A stretch of DNA of 64,000 nucleotides from the NCBI GenBank assembly GCA_027625915.1, contig JANTQA010000029.1, positions 806,001 through 870,000 of the forward strand, written 5' to 3'. The notes beneath the pieces are model-generated. The model saw only the letters and a list, made by a program, of their open reading frames with translations. It ran no database searches and was not told the origin of the DNA. This document shows positions 36,633 to 57,999 of this stretch, piece after piece; the stretch's first letter is position 1; each line of letters opens with the position of its first letter. The DNA comes from Anaeramoeba flamelloides (Eukaryota; Metamonada; Anaeramoebidae). The position numbers and the translations under genes are program-made.

Positions 36633-37194
36633 TATCCATTAGCATCCCCAGATTGGCCAAATATTATCAATTTTTTTTTAAAATAAAAGATTTAACTTGA
36701 TATTGGTATAATAATATATTAATTTTATAATTTTTCGAAATATCTAAAATTTTAATTATAATAAAAAGTCAAAATAATTCAAAGATAATTTTTTCATGTT
36801 TATGTTTTTTTTTTTGATATTGTAAAAAAAAATAATAATTAATCATTTTTACAATTTTTTTTTTTACGATTATTCTTTTTATAAAATTTTCTAAATTTGA
36901 CATTTTATTAACATAATAGTAATTCAAAACATAATGCATTGATTTATTAATAATAACTAAACTCTGTTTCCGTCAAAACGGCCCAACATTTTTTTTTCAA
37001 ATATTAATTATTCTATATCATTAACCTTTGAAGGAAAAATAAGAAATAAGTAGAATAATACACATCAAAGAATTGTTGATATGTATATGAAAGAAAACTA
37101 ATTAATCAATAAATTTTCTTAAAAATTGAAAAATTCAAATTCTTATGGGACCCGTTGAGAAAAACAACAATGTTCGTTTTGAACTTCTACTGGC

Positions 37195-37340
37195 ATTTTA
37201 ATAATAAAAAAAACAATTTTCACTTCATTTTCCATACTTTTCTTTTGGAAATCAAGCCCCCAAACGAATTGTGTTGGTATTTTTGTTCTCTATTTGAAAA
37301 ATAAAATGAAAATGAAGTGAAAAAATTTCACATTTATTCA
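37195..37340. mobile_element. MITE, family D copy 1 (degenerate)
   Basis: Inverted ends with the core ATTTTCACTTCATTTTCC and GAAAATGAAGTGAAAAAAT. Lies within element C copy 2. Confidence 0.4.
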
Positions 37341-38740
37341 TTAAACGTATATCAGGATCAAAGATTGAATAGAATTCCAATAGAAATCAATATACTTTCT
37401 CAACAATCATTTCCATGGTTTCAATAACCTTCGAATAACACATTTTTACCAAGCGGCTATGGATCTTAGAATAAAAAAAATTTTTGCAACTTAATTAGGT
37501 TATAAATTAAAATGGAAAAAATATAACAAAAATGTGAAAAAAATTGAAAAAATGATTTCCATTTTAAAAATTTCTAAAATAAAATTTTTCTTCTAATATC
37601 TATAAACCCCTTTTAACACATATTTTACCCATTAAAACCGGTCTCTTTGACTAAAAAATAATTTATTAAACAAACTTTTTAATTTTGTGATTTAAAAAAT
37701 AAATAAAAAAAGATATTAAGGAGAACTTAACATTTTTTTCAGACAAAAATTTAATAAATTTTGAATCAAGAGAAAAATAAAATTTATTACTTTTGGTCAA
37801 AATTAAAAGTTTAAAATGAATAATTTTCTAAAACTTTTATTTAAACAATAGAAATTACTCGAAAAAAACAAAAAAAAAAAAAAAAATGGTGAAATAATTA
37901 TAATTATTACATTGGAATAAAACAAATAAAAACGTTTTAATAGATAAAATAATTAACCCTAAATTAAAAAAAAAATAAAAAAAATAACTCTTTAATATTA
38001 TTCAAAGATAATAAAATAATCTTCGAAACGAAGAATTTTATTTTTTGAATTTCGTTATTAGTAAAAATTTGAATAATAGAGGTTTTGAAATTTGAATTTA
38101 TCCTTTCTAAATTAATCCAGATCTTGTAAAATAATTTCTGATCCATCATCTCTAATTCAATAATATTGTTTATTTTATGTCTAGATTTCAAAAAGACAAA
38201 AATTATAAAAAAATAAAAATTAAAAAAAAAAAAATCAATTATTCATCTGACTCAAACTATTGGCCAAATCGTTTAAATTTATAAAAAATTCTTGTTGAAA
38301 AAATTGTAAAATTTTACAATGAAAAAAAATATTATTTTTTTTTTTTTTTTTTTATTGTTGAAGAAGTGTAAATTACACTCTGGATACCCTTTTACTTAAA
38401 TTCCCAAAAAGAAATTTAAGCGTAAAATCATAGATTTCACGATTATTATTTAATGAAAATAGTTTCAAACTGTGTTGTTTTAAATTAATTCATAGGGATT
38501 TTTTTTTTTTTTTTTAATTTGTTATGAAATATTAATCTATCTTTTTCATAGGAAGGATAGACCCATAAAAAATGATCAATATTTTCAATAATTTCTTGTT
38601 TTAATAAAGAGATCTAAATATTTGAACAACTATAGATCAAATGAAATACGTTACTTTATTAAGTTTTTTAGAAACTTTATAGATGGTTTGATTCTATAAA
38701 GTGCTAAGGTTTTAAGAATAAGATTTGGTTTTACAAAATT

Positions 38741-39022
38741 GAGTTGCTTTTTTTTTTTTTTTTTTTTTTTTCAAGTTTCCCAAATCTTGTTTTCGCAAAA
38801 TCCCAGTACAAGATACCGACTCGACAGCAAAAACACAGTCCAGGTAACGACTCGACAGATTGTACGGAAAGTCCAATTCGGTTCACTTTGGTTGGCTTCA
38901 GATCGCATTCGTTGGATTCAGTTCTCCACAGTTGCATAAGTCCAGCTCAATTAGTCGAAGATCTGATCATTAACAAGTTTGGTTAGGTTAGTCATGACCA
39001 AGTCCACCAATTCTTATAATGA
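38741..39022 (-). repeat. SINE-like unit, family F copy 2
   Basis: Inverted relative to copy 1 at 26.6 kb. On the minus strand it runs from CATTATAAGAATT through GTTAATGATCAGATCTT and GTGAACCGAATTGGACTTTC to GGGAAACTTG followed by about 18 A. It is the G/C-richest part of its surroundings. Open frames on both strands here are incidental. Confidence 0.5.
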
Positions 39023-39664
39023 TTTTTTATTCCTTGAACCTCTCCAAGCACCTAAAAAAACAAAAAGAGGAGGAACCCAAACAACTTAAAAAGGGAAATT
39101 TGGAAAAGGTAAAAAGTATAAAAAATAAAAAATATTATTTTTTTTTCAAATTTAATTTATATTTTTTTTTATTATTATATTATTTAGAATCAAATATAGA
39201 TATAGTTGTTGAATAGTAATCAACAGATAAAACAAAATTTCCTATATGAAGCCAAAACATCTTTTGTAATGAATAAATTATTTAATCAAGTATTTTAGGC
39301 TATTTTGTGGTGCAAAGGGTTCCAAAAAAATTTCCAGTAAAGTATGATATGTTTTAATCATTAAAGCAAAGAGGCTTTTTGATGTGTAGGCAAACTTTTC
39401 AAAAAAAAAAAAAAAAAATATTTTGACAAAATTTGAAAAATTTTGAAATTACAATAACCAAAAAAAAATTTCAATGTTGATATTTTTTTTTCAAGTTATT
39501 CTTTTATTGAAAGAAACTATACAATTTTTAATTATACATTTTTCTTTCTAAGATAATTTTTTATAAATTCTATATCTTATAATCCTTTGATAATATTTCA
39601 AATTTCAAATTTTGTTTGAAAGGTAATTGTATATTTGGGGTGCTAAGGGATATATATATATATA

Positions 39665-40200
39665 TAAACTAGATTCCAAAAATTTGGACACAGTTTAAAC
39701 AGTAGAAAGAACATCATTACCACACTTTAAATTCAAATTGGAAAGAAATTTGATTTTACAAACTATTTCTTTTTTTGTCTTTTCTTTTTTGTTTTGTTTT
39801 CATTTCCTTTTTTTCCAGTTAAAAAATCTGTTTCATTAGATCTCGAAATTTGTTTTCAATGGTTGATAGAAGGTTAGTGTTGAGTTTGTTAAATTGGAGA
39901 ATCACATACAATTGGTAGATGGTATCTTAACATTTGATCGATCAACAATTGTTGGTGAAATTTCAACAAATTTACCAATACATTTTTTGTTCCGCTCGTT
40001 TCATTATTTTGGACACACCTGTTTTTATTTTCGAGTTTTATATTTTTTTCTTTTATTTGGGTTAAAATGATTACATATTAAAACATTAATACTGGGTAAC
40101 TTAAATGTGGTTTTATATTAGGTTTGAAAATACAATAAATTGGGTTTTTTTTGCCTATTTTTGATTTTGGGTGTGTCCAAATTTTTGGAACGGGGTTTAT
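39665..40200. mobile_element. Short TIR DNA transposon, family B copy 1
   Basis: Inverted ends TAAACTAGATTCCAAAAATT and AATTTTTGGAACGGGGTTTA, each followed inside by TTGGACACA or TGTGTCCAA, with TA flanks. About 535 bp and no intact reading frame. It sits directly next to the right end of element C copy 2. A second copy in opposite orientation is at 60519-61058. The end motif resembles family A, so B is probably a Tc1/mariner-related non-autonomous family. Confidence 0.65.
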
Positions 40201-40241
40201 ATATATATATCTATATATATTTCTAAATACCACCTAAATTA

Positions 40242-50018
<9,777 letters not shown>

Positions 50019-50231
50019 TTCTTTTCTTTTCTTTTTGATTTTGAAAAAAAAGTTTTACTTAAATACGGAAAATAAAAACAAGAAAAAATGTTTAATTGGG
50101 TTTGTGAGAAGATTAAAATTTAAGGATTGTTTCTTCGAGAACAAAATATCAATTCTGAAAATATTTCAAAGAGATCATAAAAGTACAGTTGCTTGATCTC
50201 TGTTTGGGACGAAATTTGAGTTTATTATAAA

Positions 50232-50400
50232 CTGGTCTTTGAATTAATAATAGGAAATAATTTTCACTTCATTTTGTTAATTTTCAATTTCAAATGGAGT
50301 TTTTAAATTATAACTCACTACTTCTTTGATAACTCTATTTGTAAAAGAAAAATATGGAAAAGGAAGTGTATATTTTTTCCGATTTTAATTCCAAATACCA
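50232..50400. mobile_element. MITE, family D copy 2
   Basis: Inverted ends TTTGAATTAATAATAGG...TTTTCACTTCATTTT and GGAAAAGGAAGTG...GATTTTAATTCCAAA. About 165 bp, non-coding. It lies in the 564-bp divergent region between the huntingtin-like gene and TRAP-beta. Confidence 0.5.
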
Positions 50401-50582
50401 AGAATGATTATATGATCTTATCGAATATGGAAAAAGAGAATTAGTTGCTTTTTTAGTGTTAAAACACGATTTTTTTATGTGGTTTTCAAAGATTTTGAAG
50501 AGAGTAAAAGCTAATTAATTTTCCAAATAGTTTCAAACCCTAAATTAGATTCATTTTTTTTTATTTTTATTAATCCACTAAA

Positions 50583-51532
50583 ATGAAAATTCTTCTTTTA
50601 ATTATTTTATTATTGACTTCCTTTGTTTTAACTGAAGGAGAACAAGCAAATTTAATTGTTGAAAAAGACATTTTGGTTACAACCTTGCCTCATACAGAAG
50701 AAGAATTTACAATACTTTATACTATTTATAATGTCGGAAATGGGTATTTACTTTTTCCTTTTTTTTTTTTTATAAAAAGTTTTGTTCTTTACAACACAAT
50801 CAATCCCTTAACGAATTTAATAAATATCAAAAAACAACAAAAGACCAGCATACGATGTTCGATTACAAGATTTAGAAAATTTCCCAAAAGGAAAATACTC
50901 AACTGTGTTGTCTCAAATCGATACAAATTGGGATAAAATTGAAGCGTAAATACTTACTTTTTTTTTTTCAATTTTTTTTTTTTTTTTTTCTTTTTTTGTT
51001 TCACTTCTTTTTGTTTATCGTTGAACACAGAATCAAAAAGACAACAAAAAAGGAATACTCAGCAAACAAAGCCAAAAACCAAAAACAAGACTTGGTTTCC
51101 CAAACAATAATTCTTCAAAAAGATATCTATTGATCTTTCTCTCTTTTTTTTTTTTTTTTTTCGTTCTGGGTTAATATGATCTTTCTTTAATAACAACGAA
51201 ACTAAACATTTTAAAAAAAACAAAGTGAAACAAACGCAACACACGCAGTTCTTTTAAAAAGACACGCTGTTGGCAGTGACTTTATTGGGCCAGCAAAAGT
51301 ACTTTTTAAAAACACACCGAATGGACAAGATCTCACATCAACATCAACCTATATTGGACGATTAAATTTTACTCCAAAGTCACCTGGTGAAAGTAGAAAA
51401 AGCCCAAATTGGGAACACTGGATTATCTTTTCAGTTGTAGCTGCACTCGTTTTAATAATTCCCTTTTTATTGTTCAAAAAATCCGAAAAGAAGAAAAAAA
51501 GACTCACGATGAACTTACGAAAAAAAAAATAA
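50583..51532 (+). CDS. SSR2: Translocon-associated protein subunit beta (TRAP-beta)
   Basis: Three exons: 50583-50743, 50844-50945 and 51226-51532 (570 nt in total, 189 residues plus stop). Introns are GTATTT...AAAAG and GTAAAT...AAAG; the joins keep frame and give sequence that aligns without gaps to the family. Residues 1-20 (MKILLLIILLLTSFVLTEGE) are a signal peptide. The lumenal domain has TIYNVGNGPAYDVRL, NWDKIEAETNATHAVLLKR (an N-glycosylation site, NAT) and a beta-rich stretch to RLNFTPKSP. WIIFSVVAALVLIIPFLLF is the single membrane anchor, and the tail is a short Lys-rich cytosolic segment ending RKKK. Human SSR2 has 183 residues with the same layout (YNVG, WD+I, N-x-S/T-H). It is a subunit of the TRAP complex at the Sec61 channel in the ER membrane, assisting import of secretory proteins. 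It is divergently oriented from the huntingtin-like gene. Confidence 0.93.
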
Positions 51533-54481
51533 GCCTTTTGTTTTATTATTTGAACAAAACAATCAAATCACAACGATCGTTACTGTAATGGTGTTTTGTT
51601 TCTTTTGATTTTACTTATTAATCAATAACAATACCTTTCATTTCCCCTATCTTTACTGATTTTTTTTTTTTTATTTTTATTGTTATTTTTTTTTTCTTTT
51701 CTTTTCTTTTTTTTTGTTATTTGCTTTTTTTTGTGCAGCTAAACACAAGAAAATACAAGAGATCTTTTTCTTTCAATCCTTCACAATTTAAAAAATTGAA
51801 GAACGTCCTGACGTACCTGTAAAGACATCCAGAGCTTGACACTGTTTCGTTACAATTTAAAATTGTTTGTTGAGTCTGAGTGTTATCTCAACGATTCAAA
51901 GAAAAAGAGAGATTATTTTTTTCCAACATTTTTCGCCTTAGTCCCAGAATGAAAGCTAAAAAACTCAATGATCACCTTTTTTATTTTTTTTTTGATTCTT
52001 ACAATACTCACTAATTTTGATGAAATATATATTATGTTCTCAGTTTTCATTCATATCTTCACGCTGTTTATGCTTTTTTTTCAATAATGGTTTATTATAT
52101 GTGAAAGAGCACATTAACCAACACCCCAATTGTGTAGTGTTTTTACTGGTTTGTTTTGTTTGTTATCTATTCTACCAATGGTATCATTTATGGGAAAAAG
52201 TAACTCAAATTCAGATTGAGTTTTTTCACAATGTTGTATATATCTCCTTAAACCATATTCCTGTATTTTTAAATTCAATATTAATTTTTTAATCGAAAGT
52301 AAATTCTATTGTTAAACTCGCCTACATTTGAGATTACACTCATAGTTTCCATTTTGCCAAAAAAAAATTAATAAAAATCCTATTGGACAATAAATTGGAG
52401 AACTTATTTCTATTTTCAAATTGTTAAATTATAGAGTTACAGTATCCCTTTCATCTGATTTATTATCCCACAATAATAGACTCATAATTAGACCTTAATA
52501 CGTACTTTTGTGATTTCTCTACTTGGAAAATTTAATTTTTGTCTATGCAAAATAAAAAAAAAATGAGACTTTTAAGGGAGTGGTATTTTTTAAAAATACA
52601 TTAAAATCTTGTAAAGATCTAAAAAAAAATTTTTTTTGTAATTTGTTTTTTGGATTATGGAAATGGATGAGTTTTACAGTATCGAAATAATTTTATTGAT
52701 TTGATTATCTATTTTTTAAAATCCAAAAATTTCACATGTTTCCAATATAAAACCACAAAAAGCAACCAATTATTTTTATTTACAGTCAAGTTAATTCTTT
52801 GAAATTATAACACATATCATTCACTTTATGTTGGAAAGTCTTGATTTTGAAAGATAATTTAAAATTTTGTAATTTTTTTTCAGTATTGATATTTCAATAA
52901 AAATAACAGCCAATACAACTAATTGAGATATAGTTTATTAAATAAATGAAAATTTGACCAGAAACTTAACAAAAAATTTATCATTTAAATTGAGTCTATT
53001 TAGTAATTTTTTTTTTGTCTAAAAAGTTTTAAAATAGTAGTTTTCTTGTTTTCAAAAATGTAAAAAAAAAAAATTTCAAATTAAAATAATATTTTTAAAC
53101 TACTGTTTGGTCTTATTCTTACAAGAATCATTAATAATAATTTAAATCATTTTTGGAATAAAAAAATAGATTTTGAATTTTGGAGATTAAAATTTACCCA
53201 ATTCGAACAAATTTTCAATAAAATTTTTATTTGAATAAAGAAAATGTCATATAATAAGAAAAATATAGTAAAGGAGTAAAATTAGTAAACTTAGCGAAAA
53301 TTTCAACACAAGTGGAAAAATATGTAATGCTGAAAATTCATCTTTTTTTACAATTTTCAAGATAAATAAATAGTTCCACACATTTATCCAAATTTTTATA
53401 ATAGAAAAAATAATATATGTTTTGATTTTTATGCTCAAAGGGATTTTCAATAGAAAATTGTTTGGTAAATAACAATATTTTTTTTTGAAATTTGATTTTT
53501 TTTTTATTTTAATTTGACATTTGGTATTCATCAAACGATTTTATGATTAAAATTATTATTGGTCTATTAAGATAATCAAATGTTATTATTTACTCTTACC
53601 AAAATTTGGATAAATGCATGGAACTATTTATTTATCTCGAAAATTGTAAAAAATATTTTTTTTCATATCATTCATATTTCCAATAGTTAATGGTTATAAA
53701 TATTCAGAAAAGAATGCAAATAGTTTCCAATCTGCGAAAAAATTCAATTTTTTTGTGTAACCACATGAAGTATCCTAAAAATCATAAAAAAAAAAATATT
53801 TAGATTAATATTCCTGACAATAAATATTATTTATTATGTAGCAATGATGATTATGGTAATACATTTAGTAAATTTTTTTTATACAGAAATAAAATATTTT
53901 GGTATTTCACTAGAGAAAAGAGAAGTATTTACAAAAAAAAAAAAAAACCCAAAAAAGCACAAGCCAATTTCAAAAAATCAAAGATGATTTTTAACCCAAA
54001 AAAATAGCTAATGAAGTAAAATTACTTATTTTTAAACCAAAATTTCGAATTGGCCTGTTTTTTTATGGATTAGTAATATTTAATCTGACTAAAAAATATT
54101 TTGACTCAATTATTATTTTTATAAATAAAAAAGTAACAAATTTTTTAAAAATTGACCCACAATCCCTAATAATAATCATTAAAAATGATGCAAATATTGA
54201 CCAAGTCAGAATTTAAATCTATAAAAGGAGATATAAACTCAAAACGAAACTTCGAAATGCTAGGGTTTGGACATTTAGATATAGAGGGTGAAAAAATTGT
54301 ATTTTCATACTTTATAAAAAACATTTTTTCATCTAAAAATAAGTGTTTGTTGCTCCAAATAAAAGTAATAACTTTTTTTTTTTTTTTTTTTATTTTGAGA
54401 AGAGTAGGAATATTTGATTTAAACAATAGATTAAAGTTTTTTGATCTTTGAAAAAAAAATAAATTTTAAAGTAAACCTTTA
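51533..54481. other. AT-rich intergenic DNA
   Basis: TRAP-beta 3' region, then about 2.9 kb with no recognised gene or element. Short open frames (for example 52017-52292, 53247-53534) have no domain and are not called. Confidence 0.4.
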
Positions 54482-54683
54482 TACAGTCAGTTCCACTTTT
54501 AAGGTGCAAACTTTCAATGAAATTTAAGGCACAATAAAAATCTCAAATTAAGGAACAATATTCAGATTCTAGTATAATAAATTGTAAAAAAAATATTTAC
54601 AAATTTTGTGCCTTAATTTGAGATTTTTTTGTGCCTTAAATTTCATTGAAAGTTTGTGCCTTAAAAGTGGAACTGACTCTATT
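54482..54683. mobile_element. MITE, family G copy 2
   Basis: About 200 bp. Arms of about 75 bp pair almost perfectly: CAGTCAGTTCCACTTTTAAG at the left and CTTAAAAGTGGAACTGACTC at the right, TA-flanked on the left. Better preserved than the copy at 5060-5235. Confidence 0.75.
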
Positions 54684-54715
54684 ACAAAAAAAAAAAGATT
54701 CAACTTTCTTATGAG

Positions 54716-54897
54716 CCTTAGTGGGTAATAAACTTATTTTTGAGTATTTAATAAAATTCCTAAATAAAAATTTAGGAATTCAGGAAGTTCACAGGTTTTC
54801 CAGAATTCAAAAGAATGGAGTAAAAATCATAGATTTTACTCAATTCTTTTAAATTCTGGAAAACCTAAAGGTAAACAAGAATAGTTAATACCCCCCC
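54716..54897. repeat. Hairpin-module repeat, family E copy 8 (compact)
   Basis: The simplest complete copy: left edge TTAGTGGGTAATAAACTTAT, a CCTAAATAAAAATTTAGG palindrome, one TTTTCCAG...CTGGAAAA hairpin, and right edge AATACCCCCCCTTAA. Both edges match copy 1 and are imperfect inverted repeats of each other. Confidence 0.7.
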
Positions 54898-55299
54898 TTA
54901 AATAATAATAATAATAATAAAAGAATTACACTTTTTTTTATATAAAACAAGTTTCTGTTAAATACCCTAAGAAATGATCAATAAGTGTTTACGACCCAAA
55001 TGATTTTTTCACGATTAAAAAAGTATTAATAAGTTTTTCCTACTCTTTAAATTTATTTCAGGATTAACTCTCATAGGAAAAAAAAATTATATCTAGCAAA
55101 AATAAGCAAAAATAAACAAAAAAAAATTTTGATAACTCAAAAAATATCCGAAAAAATTGGGATCACAAACTGTTAGATCTTTAATTTAATCAAGATCTTT
55201 CAAATAACGATATTATGAAATATTAAAAATAATCAATTTATGACGAATCACAATTTTAGGTTTTTAAATAGTCATATTAAAATTAAATTTAATCCTGGT
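54898..55299. other. AT-rich intergenic DNA
   Basis: An (AAT)n stretch near 54900 and otherwise nothing recognised. Confidence 0.4.
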
Positions 55300-55465
55300 A
55301 TTTGAATTATAAACGGGAAAAATTTTCACTTCGTTTCCAATTTCCTTTTTCAAAAAGAGTCAAAGTCACAAATTAAAGCTTATTTCTTTTTAGAACTTCA
55401 ATTTAGCAAATAAAAGTATGGAAAATGAAGTAAAAAACTTTTTCCCATTTTTAATTCAAATATAA
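55300..55465. mobile_element. MITE, family D copy 3
   Basis: Best copy of family D: inverted ends TATTTGAATTATAAACGGG...ATTTTCACTTCG and GAAGTAAAAAACTTTTTCCC...TTTTAATTCAAATA, with TA at the edges. Non-coding. Confidence 0.6.
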
Positions 55466-56143
55466 GTAAAGATATTTTCAAATAAATTTAATCTTCTTTT
55501 TTGGAAATGCTTATATATCTTGCCTTACAGCAAAAGGAGATAATACTTGAAATATTTTAAAAAACATAACTCAGTGGCTAAATGAAAAAAAAACATAGAA
55601 CGCATCATCTAGTATTATTTTTTTTTTTGTAGGTTTATTACCTATAAAACCAATTTAGAGCTTACTATTAATATTCTCTTTACAGAAAAACTCATACAGT
55701 TTGTAGTAATTTATAATAATATAATTTGTCTTTAGGATGGCGACCATACCAATATATTGCTCTTGTTAAAAAGGTAGTTGTGTCAAGAGAGCATCAATTT
55801 TCAGCACAAAAAATATTCAAATAATCATGATCGAAAAAAGTAACAAAGAAGTGCATATTTTTAAAAATAGAATTATGAGAAAATCAACAAATATTCAAAT
55901 TAAATTGTAATTTATCTTTTCAACATTTTATTATTTTTCAAAAACATCATTAAATTTTGTTTTTTTTTTTTTTTTTTATTTTATTTTTTTTTTTTGTTGA
56001 AAAAAGAAGAAAAAATCCTGATTTTATGACTTGAGAATCAAAGAAATTTTTCAGAGCATGAGTGGTACAACAAAATGTTGGTTTTTAATCAGCCTGTAAT
56101 TATTTTTGGTCTAATAAATAGAACAATAAATAGAATTTTCATT
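55466..56143. other. AT-rich intergenic DNA
   Basis: 3' side of the ANKRD39-like gene. T runs at about 55960-56000; nothing else recognised. Confidence 0.4.
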
Positions 56144-56626
56144 TTACTTCAACAGTTCTTTGGTTTCTTTATTTTTTGCAACATCGTAAGCTGTCTCACC
56201 ATATTTGTTTTGGTGATTCTTTTTTGCTCCATTCTCTAACAAATATTTAATAACACCAATGCGACCCATTTTGGAAGCTTTGATTAGTGGTGTTTCCTTA
56301 TCTCGATCCTTTGTATTCACATCAGCACCTGCTTCTATCAAAATCTTGACACATTCAATATGGCCACCAAAGGAAGCACGTGAAAGCGAAGTTGATCCAA
56401 TTGGCGTTTTGAAATCAACCTCTGCGCCCGATTCTAAAAGAAATTTGACAATCTTTTCGTAACCAGATCTGCTTGCGTAATGCAAAGGGCAATATCCTTC
56501 CTCATCAGTTTTATGCACATTGCTGGGCTTGTTTTCAATAAGTTTTTTGACTCTTTTGAAATCACCTGTTTGGACAGATGACATTAAACCAAGATCTAGT
56601 CCGCTAAGATCTTCGTGCTCGGTCAT
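56144..56626 (-). CDS. ANKRD39: ANKRD39-like ankyrin-repeat protein
   Basis: Intronless frame from the ATG at 56626 to TAA at 56144, 160 residues. An N-terminal helix (LGLMSSVQTGDFKRVKKLIE) is followed by four ankyrin units with loops at EEGYCPLHYASRSGYEKIV, IGSTSLSRASFGGHIECVK, DKETPLIKASKMGRIGVIK and YGETAYDVAKNKETK. The order and wording (GYxxLHYASRxGxxxxxxFLLESGA, then GxTxLxRASxxGH) closely follow human ANKRD39, which is 183 residues and differs mainly at the N-terminus. It is a small soluble protein-interaction module. ANKRD39 has been linked to cilium-associated functions in other organisms, but that cannot be inferred here. Orthology is likely but not proven, because ankyrin repeats are easily mistaken for one another. 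Confidence 0.8.
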   Translation of the reverse strand: MTEHEDLSGLDLGLMSSVQTGDFKRVKKLIENKPSNVHKTDEEGYCPLHYASRSGYEKIVKFLLESGAEVDFKTPIGSTSLSRASFGGHIECVKILIEAGADVNTKDRDKETPLIKASKMGRIGVIKYLLENGAKKNHQNKYGETAYDVAKNKETKELLK

Positions 56627-57199
56627 ATTGATTATTTTTATTAAAAGTAATAAATGAAAAAATGATTAATTTTCAAATCAAATCTCACAAAGGTCTTGAG
56701 AAGATCAAATCTTGTTTAGAAATGCATTTTTTAGTTCGACTTTTATTTCAAATTAAAGATCTTTTGGGATTATGGACTATTTTTAAATAATTTTGATTTC
56801 TTTTCTTGAAAGACTGGTAATTTTATCTGTCAGATTTAGAATTGTTAAAAAAGTATTTTAGGTTGTAAAATCTTAAACAAGATTCGAGTCAGTATCGAGA
56901 ATGTTGATATTTTGACCATAAATTGAAAATAAATTTATACAACCTAAAAACTTTCTAAGATTGTTCAAAAAATAACATCTCTTCAATTTTTAAATTTATC
57001 TTTTAAAGGATTAGACTCAATGAAAAAGAAGCCTACGATTACAATATGTTGTTATTGAGTGTTAAAAGTATTCGTGCTAAATGGATCAAATGTCTCTAAA
57101 AATACGATTAGTTACGTTGTAATATTTGTTGATCTTCATTAATTAAAAATGTTCTATTGTATTCGAGGAAAACACCCAACAATTTTTTTTTATTATAAT
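56627..57199. other. Upstream region of the ANKRD39-like gene
   Basis: AT-rich; no further gene recognised. It should contain the promoter, but no specific element can be named. Confidence 0.4.
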
Positions 57200-57722
57200 T
57201 TAAGGGAGGAGTTTAGAATTCCTCTTATTTAGTGTTAGGTTTTTGTTAATTTAGGAAATAAACGAAAAATTTTTGTTTTATTTCTTAAAGTAAAAAAGAA
57301 CCGCCGTTAGGTTTTCCAGAATTTAAAAGAATTGAGTAAAATCTTTTGATTTTTCACTATTATTTTGAATTCTGGAGAACTGCCTTTAGGCTTTCTTGAG
57401 GTTTTCAGTTTTCTTTTGGAAGTGTTAAGGCTTTCTTGAGTTTTCTGTTTATTTGGAAAATAATTAGATTTTCGTTAGGTTTTTTTGAGTTTACTATTTA
57501 TTTGTGAAGTGTTCTAGGTTTTTTTTACTTTTTGAAATAAACAGTAAATTTTAATAAATTTTCGGTTTATTTCAAAAAGTAAAAAATACCTAACAAAAAT
57601 CAATAGATTTTCCAAATAAAATAGAAAACCTCAAAAAAACCTAGAATACTTACGAAATAAAACTGAAAACCTCAAGAAAACCTAGGCACTTGACGGCACT
57701 CTAAGGTACTTTCCAGAATTCC
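57200..57722. repeat. Hairpin-module repeat, family E copy 9
   Basis: It starts TTAAGGGAGG. It contains a GAATTCC palindrome, a TTTTCCAGAATTT / AATTCTGGAGAA hairpin, then a long nested hairpin (about 57420-57690) with a TTTTAATAAATTTTCGG centre and arms of CCTAGAACACTT type. It ends with CACTTGACGGCACT near 57690. Confidence 0.65.
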
Positions 57723-57897
57723 TAAACTTATACTAGAAATTGTATAAAAGATTCAAATATATTTTTTTTTTAACTACTAGTTCTAATAAAGATATTGGAT
57801 CTTTTTTATTAATAAAAATAAAAATATTATTATTATTTAAAATAATTGAAAAAATATTTTTTTTTTTAATTCAGAAATCCAGATTTTATGATTATTT

Positions 57898-57992
57898 TCA
57901 TAGGCTAGGCAGTCGTTAGGTTTTCCAGGATTCAAAAGAATTGAGGAAAATCAAATATTTTACTCAATTCTTTTGAATTCTGGAAAACCTAA
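57898..57992. repeat. Hairpin-module repeat, family E copy 10 (single hairpin)
   Basis: A near-perfect hairpin: AGGTTTTCCAGGATTCAAAA and TTTTGAATTCTGGAAAACCT around an ATATTTTAC centre. Confidence 0.6.
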
Positions 57993-57999
57993 TGAAAAG

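Larger units (their letters stand above)
36633..39654. mobile_element. TIR element, family C copy 2, enlarged by later insertions
   Basis: The ends read TATATCCATTAGCATCCCC and GGGGTGCTAAGGGATATA. Blocks at about 36690-36960, 37700-38330 and 39130-39640 match copy 1 in order. Two interruptions absent from copy 1 (about 36960-37700 and 38340-39130) carry a MITE D-like unit and SINE-like unit F2. A KSRHKINNI-bearing frame at 37964-38191 matches copy 1. Confidence 0.55.

Noticed and set aside
38731-38986. Protein-like frames on both strands of the GC-richer patch
   Set aside because: The patch matches the SINE-like copy at 26.6 kb, where the frames are not conserved.
50939-51225. Possible extra exon in TRAP-beta intron 2
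   Set aside because: Direct joining of 50945 to 51226 gives a gap-free match to the family (WDKIEAETNATH); an additional exon would break it.
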